In this document: positions 1-7,790 of the stretch, piece by piece
How positions within the stretch are numbered: the stretch's first letter is position 1
Layout of the letters: each line of letters opens with the position of its first letter
From: Mangrovimonas spongiae
GTDB lineage: Bacteria > Bacteroidota > Bacteroidia > Flavobacteriales > Flavobacteriaceae
Length of the DNA stretch: 64,000 nucleotides
Direction: 5' to 3'
Assembly (NCBI RefSeq): GCF_003944795.1
Contig: NZ_RWBG01000001.1
Location: 124,001-188,000, forward strand
The notes under the pieces: model-generated
What the model saw: the letters and a program-made list of their open reading frames with translations, nothing else
The model's database searches: none
Told to the model about the DNA's origin: nothing
Program-made: the position numbers and the translations under genes

Positions 1-347
1 TTATGCAAGGCTTCTTGAAAATCGCGTTTGTATATAAAATAAATAATGGTTTCTTCCATAGCTATGCCAGAACACGAATGTCTCGTATCAAGCGATAAAT
101 CACCATAACTTAAAATATCACCTTTCGATGCTATATGAGTAATAAAATCCTTGCCACTACAACTCGTCTTAGTTACCTTAACCTTTCCCTGTTCTATAAG
201 ATAAATGCCTTGGGGCGAACTTCCCTCAAAATAAATAATCTGTCCTTTCTTGAAAATTAAAGTATCCTTATTTTCAATAAGATCTAATTGATTTCTTAAC
301 GTCATTGTCTGTTCGCTTTTAAATAACGAATTGTCATTATTCCACAT
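1..347 (-). CDS. Crp/Fnr-family transcription regulator (3' end outside window)
   Basis: The visible 115 residues form the N-terminal half of a cyclic-nucleotide-binding (cNMP) beta-roll. They include the pattern FKKGQIIYFEGSSPQGIYLI followed by EQGKVKV, typical of Crp/Fnr effector domains. The start chosen is the ATG at 347, which gives a normal short N-terminus. The C-terminal helix-turn-helix should lie to the left of position 1 and cannot be seen. No Fnr-type N-terminal cysteine cluster is visible, so oxygen sensing by an Fe-S cluster is not supported. Family members act as DNA-binding activators, often in redox, nitrosative or low-oxygen responses. The next genes on the same strand (phosphoribosyltransferase and hydrolase) may be related in function, but this is only inferred from position. 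The 205 bp upstream hold no gene; a minus-strand TAATTTTG at 495-502 fits a -7 promoter element. Confidence 0.8.
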   Translation of the reverse strand, partial: MWNNDNSLFKSEQTMTLRNQLDLIENKDTLIFKKGQIIYFEGSSPQGIYLIEQGKVKVTKTSCSGKDFITHIASKGDILSYGDLSLDTRHSCSGIAMEETIIYFIYKRDFQEALH

Positions 348-552
348 AATACTTAATATTCTAATTAATAGACCTTTTGGGGAGAGATAGACTAAATATA
401 GCAGATATAAATCGTAAAAAAAATGACTATCGTCAGGTTCAAAATGTTGTTGAATTAGGGTTAAGGAGAATTAATTTAAAAACCTGTTAGTTCACAAAAT
501 TAGATTAAGGTAATAAGTGCAGGATACTTATTGTTATAAGGACAACATTTTT

Positions 553-1185
553 TTAGGAAACCTTATTATTGGTGTGAAATAAAGAAATGGCTTCTTCATC
601 GGAAACGGGATTAAAATCTTTATAAAAGGCGCCAACAGCATGAAAGTGATGCGGTTGTAAAAGGCAAATAATGTTGGTTACCTCGGGAGATTTTTGGAGT
701 TTAAGTAATGCAGATGCAGACGATACAGGTGTCGCTATGATTATTTGTTTTGGATGTTTTGCTGCTAAAAGTTTTACAGTTGCTAAAATAGTATTTCCAG
801 TTGCTATGCCATCGTCAACAACAATAAGGGTTTTTCCATCTAACTCTAATGGTTTCTTGTCTTGATAATACATTTTAGATTTTTCTAATAAAATAGCCTG
901 TAAGCGTTTTATCTCATCGTCTAAATAAGATTTGGAAATATGTTTAGCGCTTTCATCTAAAACTTTACTACCAAGGCTTACCGCCCCTATGGCATACTCT
1001 TTATTAGAAGGATGACCAATTTTTTTTGTCAATACAATATCTAAAGGAAGATGTAAATTTTTGCTAATAAGAGCGCCAATAGGTAATGCACCCCTAGGTA
1101 TAGCCAATACAATAGCATCAGTATTTTTATACTCGGTTAATGCCTTAGCTAATAAATGTCCAGCTTCTTCTCTATTAGAAAACAT
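553..1185 (-). CDS. Phosphoribosyltransferase family protein
   Basis: The 210-residue protein carries the PRPP-binding loop of type I phosphoribosyltransferases, seen as hydrophobic strand, two Asp, then GIATGNT (about residues 121-132). An N-terminal stretch with AIPRGALPIG matches the family of stand-alone phosphoribosyltransferases often found beside alpha/beta hydrolases. The real substrate of this subgroup is not established, so purine salvage should not be assumed. It lies 11 bp downstream of the dienelactone-hydrolase-like gene on the same strand, which suggests one transcript. In related bacteria such pairs are linked to stress loci; here that is inference from context. Confidence 0.85.
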   Translation of the reverse strand: MFSNREEAGHLLAKALTEYKNTDAIVLAIPRGALPIGALISKNLHLPLDIVLTKKIGHPSNKEYAIGAVSLGSKVLDESAKHISKSYLDDEIKRLQAILLEKSKMYYQDKKPLELDGKTLIVVDDGIATGNTILATVKLLAAKHPKQIIIATPVSSASALLKLQKSPEVTNIICLLQPHHFHAVGAFYKDFNPVSDEEAISLFHTNNKVS

Positions 1186-1196
1186 AATTTTATGTG

Positions 1197-1844
1197 TTAT
1201 AAAGTTAAGTAGTGCTCAAACCAGTTGATAGACAAACTGGTAACTTGCTCTAATTTGCCTGGTTCAGAAAATAAATGAGTGGCTTGGGGTATGATTTCTA
1301 GTTTTACATTGTCATGAAGCAACTGAAAAGCTTTTTGGTTTAATTGAATAACAACCTCATCTTTTCCTCCTACAATAAGCAACACAGAAGCATCTACTTT
1401 TTGTAATCGTGTTTCATCTGCCAAATCGGGACGTCCACCTCTGGAAACGACTGCTTTAATTTTTGTTTTTAAGCTGCCAGCTGCATTTAAAGCCGATGCT
1501 GCACCCGTACTAGCACCAAAATACCCTATAGGAAGATGCTCTAAATAAGGTTGCGACTGGGTCCAGTTGGTAACATCAATCAATCGGTCGGTTAAAAGCT
1601 GTATATTAAACCTATTATCGTAAACCGTATCTTCTTCTGCCGTTAATAAATCAAAAAGAAGTGTCGCAAAATCATGGTTATTTAACATGTTGGAAACAAA
1701 AGTATTTCTTGGACTTAAGCGACTGCTTCCACTACCATGAGAAAAAATAACCAAACCCTTAGCATCCTCTGGTATGGTTAAAATGCCTTTTAAATCAACA
1801 GCATCTAAGCGAATTAAAACCGGGTGTTGTACTAAAAGTGTCAT
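1197..1844 (-). CDS. Alpha/beta hydrolase, dienelactone hydrolase-like
   Basis: This 215-residue alpha/beta hydrolase has the oxyanion-hole strand LVIFSHGSGS (about residues 31-40), a nucleophile elbow G-A-S-T-G with Ser112, a later Asp in GGKDEVV and a His in QATHLF, so a complete Ser-Asp-His triad is visible. There is no signal peptide, so it should be cytoplasmic. Dienelactone-hydrolase-like proteins hydrolyse esters or lactones; the substrate cannot be named from sequence. It is the first gene of a two-gene unit with the phosphoribosyltransferase (11 bp gap). The 238 bp upstream (1845-2082) contain no gene or clear promoter element that I can see. Confidence 0.85.
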   Translation of the reverse strand: MTLLVQHPVLIRLDAVDLKGILTIPEDAKGLVIFSHGSGSSRLSPRNTFVSNMLNNHDFATLLFDLLTAEEDTVYDNRFNIQLLTDRLIDVTNWTQSQPYLEHLPIGYFGASTGAASALNAAGSLKTKIKAVVSRGGRPDLADETRLQKVDASVLLIVGGKDEVVIQLNQKAFQLLHDNVKLEIIPQATHLFSEPGKLEQVTSLSINWFEHYLTL

Positions 1845-2082
1845 CCCAATAAATTTTTAGTTAGATTAATACCTAAAGTTACACGAAAACAAAGGCTTTA
1901 TGGATGATTTTTATTGCTGATGAGATTGATTTTTATAGCTGTAAAAAAGACGACTTATGGTTTGACTCCTACAAAACACATTAATAATTAAAATCAACTG
2001 TACTATAAAGTCCTTATTAATTAATCAGGATACTTAGTATTCACAACATGAGTAATATCTTAGAACGTCATTCTTTTCCAAT

Positions 2083-2835
2083 TTAAACCGCCGTATAACC
2101 ACCATCTATAAGGTAGTAACCGCCCGTCATAAAAGAAGAATCGTCCGAACTTAAAAACAGGACTAACTTAGCAACTTCATCGGCTTCACCTAAACGTCCA
2201 ATAGGATGCTTATCTTTCAACATTGCTAGCATCTCAGGGCTCAAGTTATTTTCTAAAAGTGGGGTGTTAATATAACCAGGACCTACGGCATTGCAACGAA
2301 TATTTTTGGGACCATACTCTACACCTATGTTCTTGGTAAGACCAACAACACCATGCTTACTAGTTGTATAAGCTGCCGATTGCGGCGCCGCAACCATACC
2401 GTGTATAGAAGCCATGTTAACAATCACGCCACCGCCATTGTTCTCCATAGCGGTTAATTGATGCTTACAACCGTAAAACACGCCATTTAAATTAATATCC
2501 ATCACTTTTTTCCACCCTTCTAACGAATAGTCACCCGCAAGGTTCATCTCACCACCAATACCTGCATTATTACACGCAATGTCTAACTTACCATAGGTAG
2601 TAACAGCAAATGTAACCAATGCTGCATTACCTTCTGATGTAGAAGCATCTGCTTTAAAAAATGTAGCATCGCCACCGGCTTTGGTAATGCTAGCAACGGT
2701 TTCTTTGCCGCCTGTTTCATCTATATCTGAAACAACAACTTTTGCGCCTGCTGTGGCATAAGCGATAGCTACAGCTTTTCCTATACCAGAACCTGCTCCC
2801 GTTACTATAGCAACTTTATTATCTAGTTTTTTCAT
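2083..2835 (-). CDS. Short-chain dehydrogenase/reductase (SDR), classical type
   Basis: The 250-residue protein is a textbook classical SDR. It has the NAD(P)-binding glycine motif TGAGSGIG at residues 12-19, the NNAG motif near residue 89, catalytic Ser143 (MASIHG) and the Tyr156-x-x-x-Lys160 pair. Asp37 after the second beta strand (VVSDIDE) favours NAD over NADP. The length is normal and there is no signal peptide. Substrate is unknown; the closest general types are glucose 1-dehydrogenase-like and 3-oxoacyl reductase-like SDRs. It stands alone: its left neighbour is 238 bp away and the right side is the rearranged lipoprotein region. Confidence 0.9.
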   Translation of the reverse strand: MKKLDNKVAIVTGAGSGIGKAVAIAYATAGAKVVVSDIDETGGKETVASITKAGGDATFFKADASTSEGNAALVTFAVTTYGKLDIACNNAGIGGEMNLAGDYSLEGWKKVMDINLNGVFYGCKHQLTAMENNGGGVIVNMASIHGMVAAPQSAAYTTSKHGVVGLTKNIGVEYGPKNIRCNAVGPGYINTPLLENNLSPEMLAMLKDKHPIGRLGEADEVAKLVLFLSSDDSSFMTGGYYLIDGGYTAV

Positions 2836-2962
2836 GATATTATTATTTATATTAAACGGTTTGTTTGTGTTTCAATGTTTTAAAAAAGTATAACACTAAT
2901 ATAAGCTTAAAAATAAGGTGATTAGTTATTTTAAATTATGATTTTTATCAGTGAAGTAACAA

Positions 2963-3132
2963 CATGATACAATCGTATGGGAACAGAGTATTAAATCCTT
3001 CTTCAGCTGAAGAACTAAATTGTATATTAAACCATCCTCATTTAAGGAGGCTTAATATATTTATTTTCTTTCTAAAAATGGTTACTACAAAAAAACAGTT
3101 ATTATCTATTAAAAGTTTATTGTTAATAACAG
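2963..3132 (+). pseudogene. Duplicated 5' fragment of the TlpA-like lipoprotein gene
   Basis: Positions 2987-3132 repeat, with few differences, positions 4579-4729, which span the leader and first 18 codons of the lipoprotein gene starting at 4675. Weaker similarity reaches back to a shared CATGATA at 2963. The copies differ by a 4-base indel, a 1-base indel in an A-run just before the start codon, and a few substitutions. The copied coding part (MVTTKKQLLSIKSLLLIT) stops being homologous at 3132, just where the second copy continues into the rest of its signal peptide. I read this as a broken gene start left by duplication and rearrangement, not a functional gene, even though a 78-codon open frame happens to run through it. 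Confidence 0.75.
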
Positions 3133-3149
3133 CTAGATACAAGCTGTCT

Positions 3150-3317
3150 TTATATAAAAAACTTGCTGTTTCTCCTCCCTTTTTTTATAAACTCTATTGA
3201 GTATTTTGAGGTTATATTTTCACTAAGGTTTTTCTTTTCTTCATTGCCTTCCTTTTTACAAGAAACAAATAAGTAAATAGACAACATTATTATAAAATGT
3301 ATTTTAATTTTTTCCAT
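3150..3317 (-). pseudogene. Truncated lipoprotein gene, paralogue of the next two
   Basis: An ATG at 3317 opens a 55-residue frame with a lipoprotein signal peptide ending in LFVSC (lipobox Cys20), followed by KKEGNEEKK. This closely resembles the N-terminus of the neighbouring lipoprotein encoded at 3321-3842 (LFSC-KKESNEKG). The frame ends at 3150, only 18 bp from the end of the duplicated lipoprotein 5' fragment, and lacks the roughly 110 C-terminal residues of its paralogues. It starts 3 bp after the stop of the 3321-3842 gene, so it was probably the third gene of a tandem array that lost its 3' part at the rearrangement point. A secreted 35-residue lipopeptide cannot be excluded. Confidence 0.6.
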
Positions 3318-3320
3318 ATT

Positions 3321-3842
3321 TTATTTAACCAAAACTTTTTGAGATACTAATGTCTTTTCGGAAATCAATCTTATTTTATCAGTATCACTAGTTTTCAAGT
3401 GTACAAAATCTTCTATAATCCCATTAATATAGTTTTCCCCTCTTTTATTAAAACCCGTTTCAAAAATAAACCCTCTATTATTCCTTGCCAATATTGTATC
3501 TAAAGAAAAATTGTTCATTATAAACTCTATAGATTTTTCTTCTAGATATTTGTCACTAAACTGGTCTTTCATTTTATGAAAAAACAGAGCTCTTTCAGGA
3601 TAACCTTCCGTGTATAAGTTTTTGGTAATAGTGTCAAAATTGCTCTTATATCTAATAACAACAATATATTCACTGTCTTTTAGTATTTCATTGACTCTTT
3701 CTTGATTTTTATCATAAAATTCAAATGAAAAAACCTGACTTGACTTTTTTAAAACTTGGGGGTTTCCTTTTTCATTGCTTTCTTTTTTACAAGAAAATAA
3801 GCTAGTCAAGAGCATTATTATAAAAATTACTTTTCTATGCAT
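3321..3842 (-). CDS. Small lipoprotein of unknown function (paralogue A)
   Basis: The 173-residue product starts with a lipoprotein signal peptide (hydrophobic stretch then SLFSC, Cys18, followed by KK) and is therefore probably anchored in the periplasm or outer membrane. I do not recognise the mature domain. It shares a pattern with the protein encoded at 3870-4385: a segment FDTITKNLY near the middle, and a C-terminal stretch with DTDKIRLISEKTLVSQKVLV matching TADTKSLRLLEKHLFISKPIYV, so the two are diverged tandem paralogues. Gaps of 27 bp and 3 bp to its neighbours suggest an operon. Confidence 0.65.
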   Translation of the reverse strand: MHRKVIFIIMLLTSLFSCKKESNEKGNPQVLKKSSQVFSFEFYDKNQERVNEILKDSEYIVVIRYKSNFDTITKNLYTEGYPERALFFHKMKDQFSDKYLEEKSIEFIMNNFSLDTILARNNRGFIFETGFNKRGENYINGIIEDFVHLKTSDTDKIRLISEKTLVSQKVLVK

Positions 3843-3869
3843 TTTTTATCCATTTCATTGATTTCTGAA

Positions 3870-4385
3870 CTATTTATTTTTAACATAAATAGGCTTTGAA
3901 ATGAACAGGTGCTTCTCTAAAAGTCTTAAAGATTTTGTGTCAGCAGTATCAATTAATACTTCATCTCTTAATAACACCTCTAAATAGTGCTTACCTTCGG
4001 AGCCAAATTTTTTACTAAAATGAATTATTGGATTTCTTTCTTTAACATCTTCTTTTCTAGGATAAAAACTGTCCTTCACTTTACTATTAAGTAATCCTTT
4101 AGTATTATTAGGTATAAAAATTTCATTTTGTTTTATATACATTGTTATAATTCTAAGAGTATCTTCTCCTTCATATAGTTTTTTTGTAATAGTATCAAAT
4201 GCACTATAATATTCAACATAGCCTTTAACATCTTCATTAATTTCAACTGTATCAGGAAAGGTTAACGAAATAAAGCTTTCTTTCACTTTTTGAGATTCTT
4301 CAATATTTTTTATCTCCTTCTTGTTTTTTTTACAGGAAACTAAAAGTGTAAAAATAATAACTATGATAGCTAATAAATTTTTCAT
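3870..4385 (-). CDS. Small lipoprotein of unknown function (paralogue B)
   Basis: The 171-residue product has a lipoprotein signal peptide with LLVSC (Cys18) followed by KKNKKE. Its mature part shares FDTITKKLY and the C-terminal leucine/lysine-rich segment with the protein from 3321-3842, so it is a paralogue. No catalytic motif is visible. It is the first intact gene of the short minus-strand lipoprotein array; 5 bp beyond its start lies the stop of a possible gene remnant (4391-4555). Family and role are unknown. Confidence 0.65.
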   Translation of the reverse strand: MKNLLAIIVIIFTLLVSCKKNKKEIKNIEESQKVKESFISLTFPDTVEINEDVKGYVEYYSAFDTITKKLYEGEDTLRIITMYIKQNEIFIPNNTKGLLNSKVKDSFYPRKEDVKERNPIIHFSKKFGSEGKHYLEVLLRDEVLIDTADTKSLRLLEKHLFISKPIYVKNK

Positions 4386-4390
4386 AATAT

Positions 4391-4555
4391 TTAATGTTTA
4401 AAAATTGTACTTCTAATACTATCCGCCCTCCTTCTCTTCATCTGTTTAATCCTAGTAGCATCATTGCTTAATATGGTTGTATCTTTACTTTCTTCAAAAT
4501 AGCTTCTAGTTTTATCTAAGTATCTATTGTATCGTGGTAATAAACTTAAGACAAA
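4391..4555 (-). pseudogene. Possible 3' remnant of a gene upstream of the lipoprotein array
   Basis: This minus-strand frame is open for 54 codons from just after a stop at 4556-4558 to a stop at 4391, with no plausible start. The translation is rich in charged residues (for example YLDKTRSYFEESKD and IKQMKRRRADSIR) and does not look like random AT-rich translation. Its stop sits 5 bp from the start of the lipoprotein gene ending at 4385, the spacing expected of an operon partner. It abuts the second copy of the duplicated segment (4579). It may be the tail of a gene whose 5' end was lost in the rearrangement. A chance open frame is the main alternative. Confidence 0.25.
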
Positions 4556-4578
4556 TCATGATAAAACTATAAAAACGT

Positions 4579-4729
4579 AGTATTAAATCCTTCTTCAGCA
4601 AAAGAACAAATTAAATTGTATATTAAACCACCCTCATTTAAGAAGGCCTAATATATTTATTTTCTTTCTAAAAAATGGTTACTACAAAAAAACAGTTATT
4701 ATCTATTAAAAGTTTATTGTTAATAACAG
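4579..4729. repeat. Second copy of the ~150 bp direct repeat
   Basis: This segment matches 2987-3132 in the same orientation. It covers the leader and the first codons of the lipoprotein gene at 4675. The two copies flank the minus-strand lipoprotein array, so the array sits between direct repeats about 1.6 kb apart. This arrangement could let homologous recombination delete the array. Confidence 0.8.
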
Positions 4730-6264
4730 TTGTTATAGGATTGTTCGCTTGCAAACAAAATACCGAAAGACACAAGGATACCAATTCTAGAGATCATAGT
4801 TCAAAAGGAAATATTAAACCCGTTTATATATCTGTAGAGACTGATGATCCAATGGCTTTGGAGTATTTAAATATACTTGATTATGCCAATTTTAATGGTG
4901 GTAAACCAAAAGGACAGCATATAAAAAAGAATGGTAACACCACAGTAATATCATTAGATTCCGTGAAAAATGAAAAAATATTGGAGCTTATGATGTTCGG
5001 AAAAAAACTTCACAATACCAAAGTGTTTGTCACTCCAGGAGACAGTATTAATTTGGTAATAAAAAATGAGAAAATTACATTCAAAGGTTTAAATGCCAAC
5101 CATTATAATTTCTATCAAGAACTAGATAATTTAAAAAGCCCGTATAGCACTATTGGATTTAAAGATAATCCAGAAGACTATAAGATAAAAGTTAACAGCA
5201 TATTTAAAAAAAGAAAGGCATTTTTCGAAGACTATATTAAAACCCATCAGGTTTCCAAGCAATTTGTAAATCAGGTTAAAGCAGAAATGAAATTTGAATA
5301 TATGTATAATTTAGTTGCACCACGGTCTATTACTAACAGTATTCCAAATTCGTATGTTAATAATAGGGATGGATTTACTTCTTTATTTAAAAATCAAAGC
5401 AAAAACCTTGACACTGATATTTTAAACTTGAAGAATTATTTTGATGATATCAGGATTGAAGATTTTAAAAGATCAGACTTAATTAACAATGATTATTTTA
5501 AGCGAAGTCTTTCACTATATATCAGATATTATTTTACAAAACAGCAAAGTGTCGTTTATAATAAAGAAAATTTTGATATTGAGTTAGATTACATTAATAA
5601 CAACCTAGAAGGAAAAATAGCACGATTTGCTAAGGCTAAAGTTATTGTTGATTATTTTAAGAAAGGCTTCGGACAAGACAAGGTTACACATTCGCGTTTA
5701 AAAGCAGAGATTGAAAATTATTTAAAACAAAAAACAGATACATCTTACACAGCTGCTGTTAAAGATGTAAAAGAAGAATTAAAGGTGTTTAATTTTAAAA
5801 TACCCCATAAAATTCTTCAGGAAAAATTGCTCACGATTAAAGGCGATACCATTGCTTTTAAAGATTTAATTAAAAATAAGAAATCAACAAAGTTTATGGC
5901 GTTTTGGATAAATAAACATAAATCATACGATTATTGTGAACGCTGCATTGACGATTTATTAAAAATTAAAAACCTTCAATCACAAATTAATAAAGATAAT
6001 ACCGAATGGATTTTTATTTCAATAGCCAAAACCAAACAATGGCATCAAGACCTAGTTTTATTTAAAAACCACATGAAAGGAATGTCCAATTATAAAGTTT
6101 TGGATAAAAAAATGACATCTGAAATGCTTAAATATTTTAAAGTTAACCATGGGAATTTCATACAACTCCCTAGATATGTAATTCTAGACAAAAACAACAA
6201 GGTTCTATTTAATGCTGTTCCTAATACTTTTGACGTTGAGAACTTTAAAAGCTTATTAAAATAA
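4675..6264 (+). CDS. TlpA-like thioredoxin-fold lipoprotein
   Basis: The 529-residue protein has a lipoprotein signal peptide (IGLFAC, Cys26) and a long N-terminal region without a recognised motif. Its C-terminal domain (about residues 390-529) resembles the TlpA/AhpC-like redoxin domains common in Bacteroidota: a beta strand FMAFWINKH is followed by a Cys421-E-R-Cys424 pair, later EWIFISIAK and a C-terminal strand containing PRYVILDKNNKVLF with a cis-Pro candidate. Such proteins act as periplasmic thiol-disulfide oxidoreductases. The CxxC lies about 17 residues after the usual position, so the fold assignment is good but activity is less certain. The ATG at 4675 lies just after the duplicated leader; its 5' end exists a second time at 2963-3132. 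Confidence 0.75.
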   Translation: MVTTKKQLLSIKSLLLITVVIGLFACKQNTERHKDTNSRDHSSKGNIKPVYISVETDDPMALEYLNILDYANFNGGKPKGQHIKKNGNTTVISLDSVKNEKILELMMFGKKLHNTKVFVTPGDSINLVIKNEKITFKGLNANHYNFYQELDNLKSPYSTIGFKDNPEDYKIKVNSIFKKRKAFFEDYIKTHQVSKQFVNQVKAEMKFEYMYNLVAPRSITNSIPNSYVNNRDGFTSLFKNQSKNLDTDILNLKNYFDDIRIEDFKRSDLINNDYFKRSLSLYIRYYFTKQQSVVYNKENFDIELDYINNNLEGKIARFAKAKVIVDYFKKGFGQDKVTHSRLKAEIENYLKQKTDTSYTAAVKDVKEELKVFNFKIPHKILQEKLLTIKGDTIAFKDLIKNKKSTKFMAFWINKHKSYDYCERCIDDLLKIKNLQSQINKDNTEWIFISIAKTKQWHQDLVLFKNHMKGMSNYKVLDKKMTSEMLKYFKVNHGNFIQLPRYVILDKNNKVLFNAVPNTFDVENFKSLLK

Positions 6265-6395
6265 GAGGAAATATATTAAACTCATTTCCATTCAGCAAAT
6301 TAGGCAAGTGAGTGAAACAACAAGAAAAAGCAATGGTCTATTGAGATTGAGTAAAGCTACTGAAAAAACGGGTTTTATGTTTTAAACAATATTCT

Positions 6396-6428
6396 CTCGC
6401 GAGGGATAGACACAAACTGTGAGTGTCT
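6396..6428. repeat. Palindrome plus hairpin in the peptide-gene leader
   Basis: Positions 6396-6403 are the perfect palindrome CTCGCGAG. Immediately after, AGACAC (6408-6413) pairs with GTGTCT (6423-6428) around a 9-base loop. Both lie in the 207 bp between the TlpA-like gene and the small-peptide gene at 6472. The GC-rich palindrome stands out in AT-rich DNA. It could be a dispersed repeat, a regulator site or a weak terminator; nothing in the window decides this. Confidence 0.4.
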
Positions 6429-6471
6429 CTAAATGTTCACGGCAAATATAATTTTATAATTTCTCACATGT

Positions 6472-6807
6472 ATGTTAAAAAACATTTTTAAATTAGAAGG
6501 TGTTGCTGTTCTCTACAAAAAGCAGCAAAAAGAAATTACAGGAGGCAAGCTTGCTGTCCGGAACATGACAGCTACTCATCAGATAGTTTCTTACAATGGA
6601 GGTGTTTATGCATGTGAATGTCAATGGGAATACAATAAGTATGATGGTACTGGTTGGCATACAAGAACAGGGGAGCTTGCCCTACTTATCTTGAAGCTAG
6701 TTGTTTGTAGTAAATTTAAGGCTGTCAAATTTGGCAGCCTTAAAAAACTTAAAAGTTATGGAACATATAAAAGTTACATTTGTAATTATTTTAAGTGTAA
6801 TCGCTAA
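6472..6807 (+). CDS. Probable double-glycine-leader small peptide, likely frameshifted 3' end
   Basis: The N-terminus MLKNIFKLEGVAVLYKKQQK followed by EITGG (Gly24-Gly25) matches the leader type common to short flavobacterial peptides, in which a helical leader ends in GG and is cut by a peptidase-containing ABC exporter. The core begins after residue 25 and includes YACECQW. The frame as it stands gives 111 residues, but it runs through a strong hairpin at 6718-6741 and overlaps the next gene by 50 bases. A shift into the frame used at 6657 would instead end at a TAG at 6708-6710, 8 bp before the hairpin, with a Cys-containing tail (RGACPTYLEASCL). I think the ancestral peptide ended there and the copy is frameshifted. 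No maturation or export gene is seen nearby. Confidence 0.5.
   Translation: MLKNIFKLEGVAVLYKKQQKEITGGKLAVRNMTATHQIVSYNGGVYACECQWEYNKYDGTGWHTRTGELALLILKLVVCSKFKAVKFGSLKKLKSYGTYKSYICNYFKCNR
6718..6741. terminator. Hairpin after the small-peptide gene
   Basis: AAGGCTG at 6718-6724 pairs with CAGCCTT at 6735-6741, and the interior CAAATTTG is itself palindromic, so nearly all 24 bases can pair. It is followed by an A-rich run rather than a T-run on the plus strand, so it is at best a weak intrinsic terminator. Its position fits the end of a shorter peptide gene and the start of the leader of the next gene. Confidence 0.5.
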
Positions 6808-7651
6808 TCAAATAGGTTTTGCTCAAAACTCAAAAAATATTAGGTTGTTAAGCTTAAAAGATTCAACATCGATTGATTTTGCTCATATTTTTTTAGATGA
6901 AAAATTAATAACATATTCAGATGAGTCTGGTTATTTTAAGGTGCAACTAAAAAATGATTTTAATATATTGAAAATTGAGCATCTGACTTATGAAACATTT
7001 AAAGTAGTAAAGAGCGAATTAAAAAAGCAGGAAGTAATTTTCATGAAAGAGAAAAACAACTCACTAGAAGAAGTAGTAATTTCAGTTAAAAAAAAACCAA
7101 AAAAACATATTTTGTTGCCTGAAAAATCTTACAAAGAACTTTTCATGAAGGGATTGGATGTAAGATTTCCTTATAGTTTAAAAAATGCCGTTTATGTTCC
7201 AAACGAGTTAAAAGGTGAGAATTATAAAATACGTAATATAGTTTTTCAGTCAAGAAAGGGATTTGATAATCCAAAAGGGAAGTATATTCCGTTCAAACTA
7301 AATCTGATGACAGTTGATACAGTTACTTTTTTGCCTAAAAAAAATATATTTGAGAAAGATCTTCCAGTGGGTAAAAAAGAAAATCAAAAAATATTGAAAA
7401 TTGATGTTTCAGAATATAATTTAGATTTTCCAGAAGAAGGTATATTTATTGTCGTTTCACTTTATGATAAAGATTATTATTTATCAAAAGGATTTACAGA
7501 TAGACCAGGTTTTGGTCAAACACAAATAAGTAATAATTCAAATTTTTTTGAATTGTTTTGGTATCCTAGTAAGAATAGATGGGAAGAGCCTTTGTATAGC
7601 AAGGAAAGAATACAATGTAGGAATTTTGGAATTGAAGTTGTTGAAAAATAG
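6758..7651 (+). CDS. Secreted carboxypeptidase-regulatory-like domain protein
   Basis: With the ATG at 6758 the product has 297 residues and a clean signal peptide (MEHIKVTFVIILSVIANQIG, cut after GFA). An in-frame start at 6701 would add 19 residues and bury the signal peptide, so I prefer 6758. After the signal lies a beta-sandwich of the carboxypeptidase-D regulatory-like type: SIDFAHIFLDEKL, then YSDESGYFKVQL and a terminal segment LEEVVIS, the same order seen at the N-terminus of TonB receptors. No plug or barrel follows. The C-terminal 170 residues are not recognised. Such stand-alone proteins are common in Flavobacteriia; no role can be given. Confidence 0.7.
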   Translation: MEHIKVTFVIILSVIANQIGFAQNSKNIRLLSLKDSTSIDFAHIFLDEKLITYSDESGYFKVQLKNDFNILKIEHLTYETFKVVKSELKKQEVIFMKEKNNSLEEVVISVKKKPKKHILLPEKSYKELFMKGLDVRFPYSLKNAVYVPNELKGENYKIRNIVFQSRKGFDNPKGKYIPFKLNLMTVDTVTFLPKKNIFEKDLPVGKKENQKILKIDVSEYNLDFPEEGIFIVVSLYDKDYYLSKGFTDRPGFGQTQISNNSNFFELFWYPSKNRWEEPLYSKERIQCRNFGIEVVEK

Positions 7652-7703
7652 GATTATTAATGTCAAAATTTCCTCACTACAAACAAACTGACTTAAAAAA
7701 CTA

Positions 7704-7771
7704 TTGCCAACAATAGCTATAAGTAATTGCTAAACCACACAACTACTCATAAGCCGAGACCGTTATGCAAC
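7704..7771. repeat. attC-like imperfect inverted-repeat element
   Basis: TTGCCAAC at 7704-7711 and GTTATGCAA at 7762-7770 form an imperfect inverted pair (TTGC-CAAC against TTGCATAAC) about 68 bp apart. Size and layout resemble integron attC sites, which have an RYYYAAC box at one end and GTTRRRY at the other; the match to those consensus boxes is close but not exact. It lies in a non-coding gap directly upstream of a small lipoprotein gene. No integrase is visible in the window. A dispersed flavobacterial repeat of unknown function is the alternative. Confidence 0.4.
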
Positions 7772-7790
7772 ATTAAATCCCATCGAGAAT

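Noticed and set aside
2964-3200. 78-codon open frame on the plus strand
   Set aside because: It spans the duplicated leader and then unrelated sequence; its N-terminal half is derived from non-coding DNA, so it is a rearrangement by-product.
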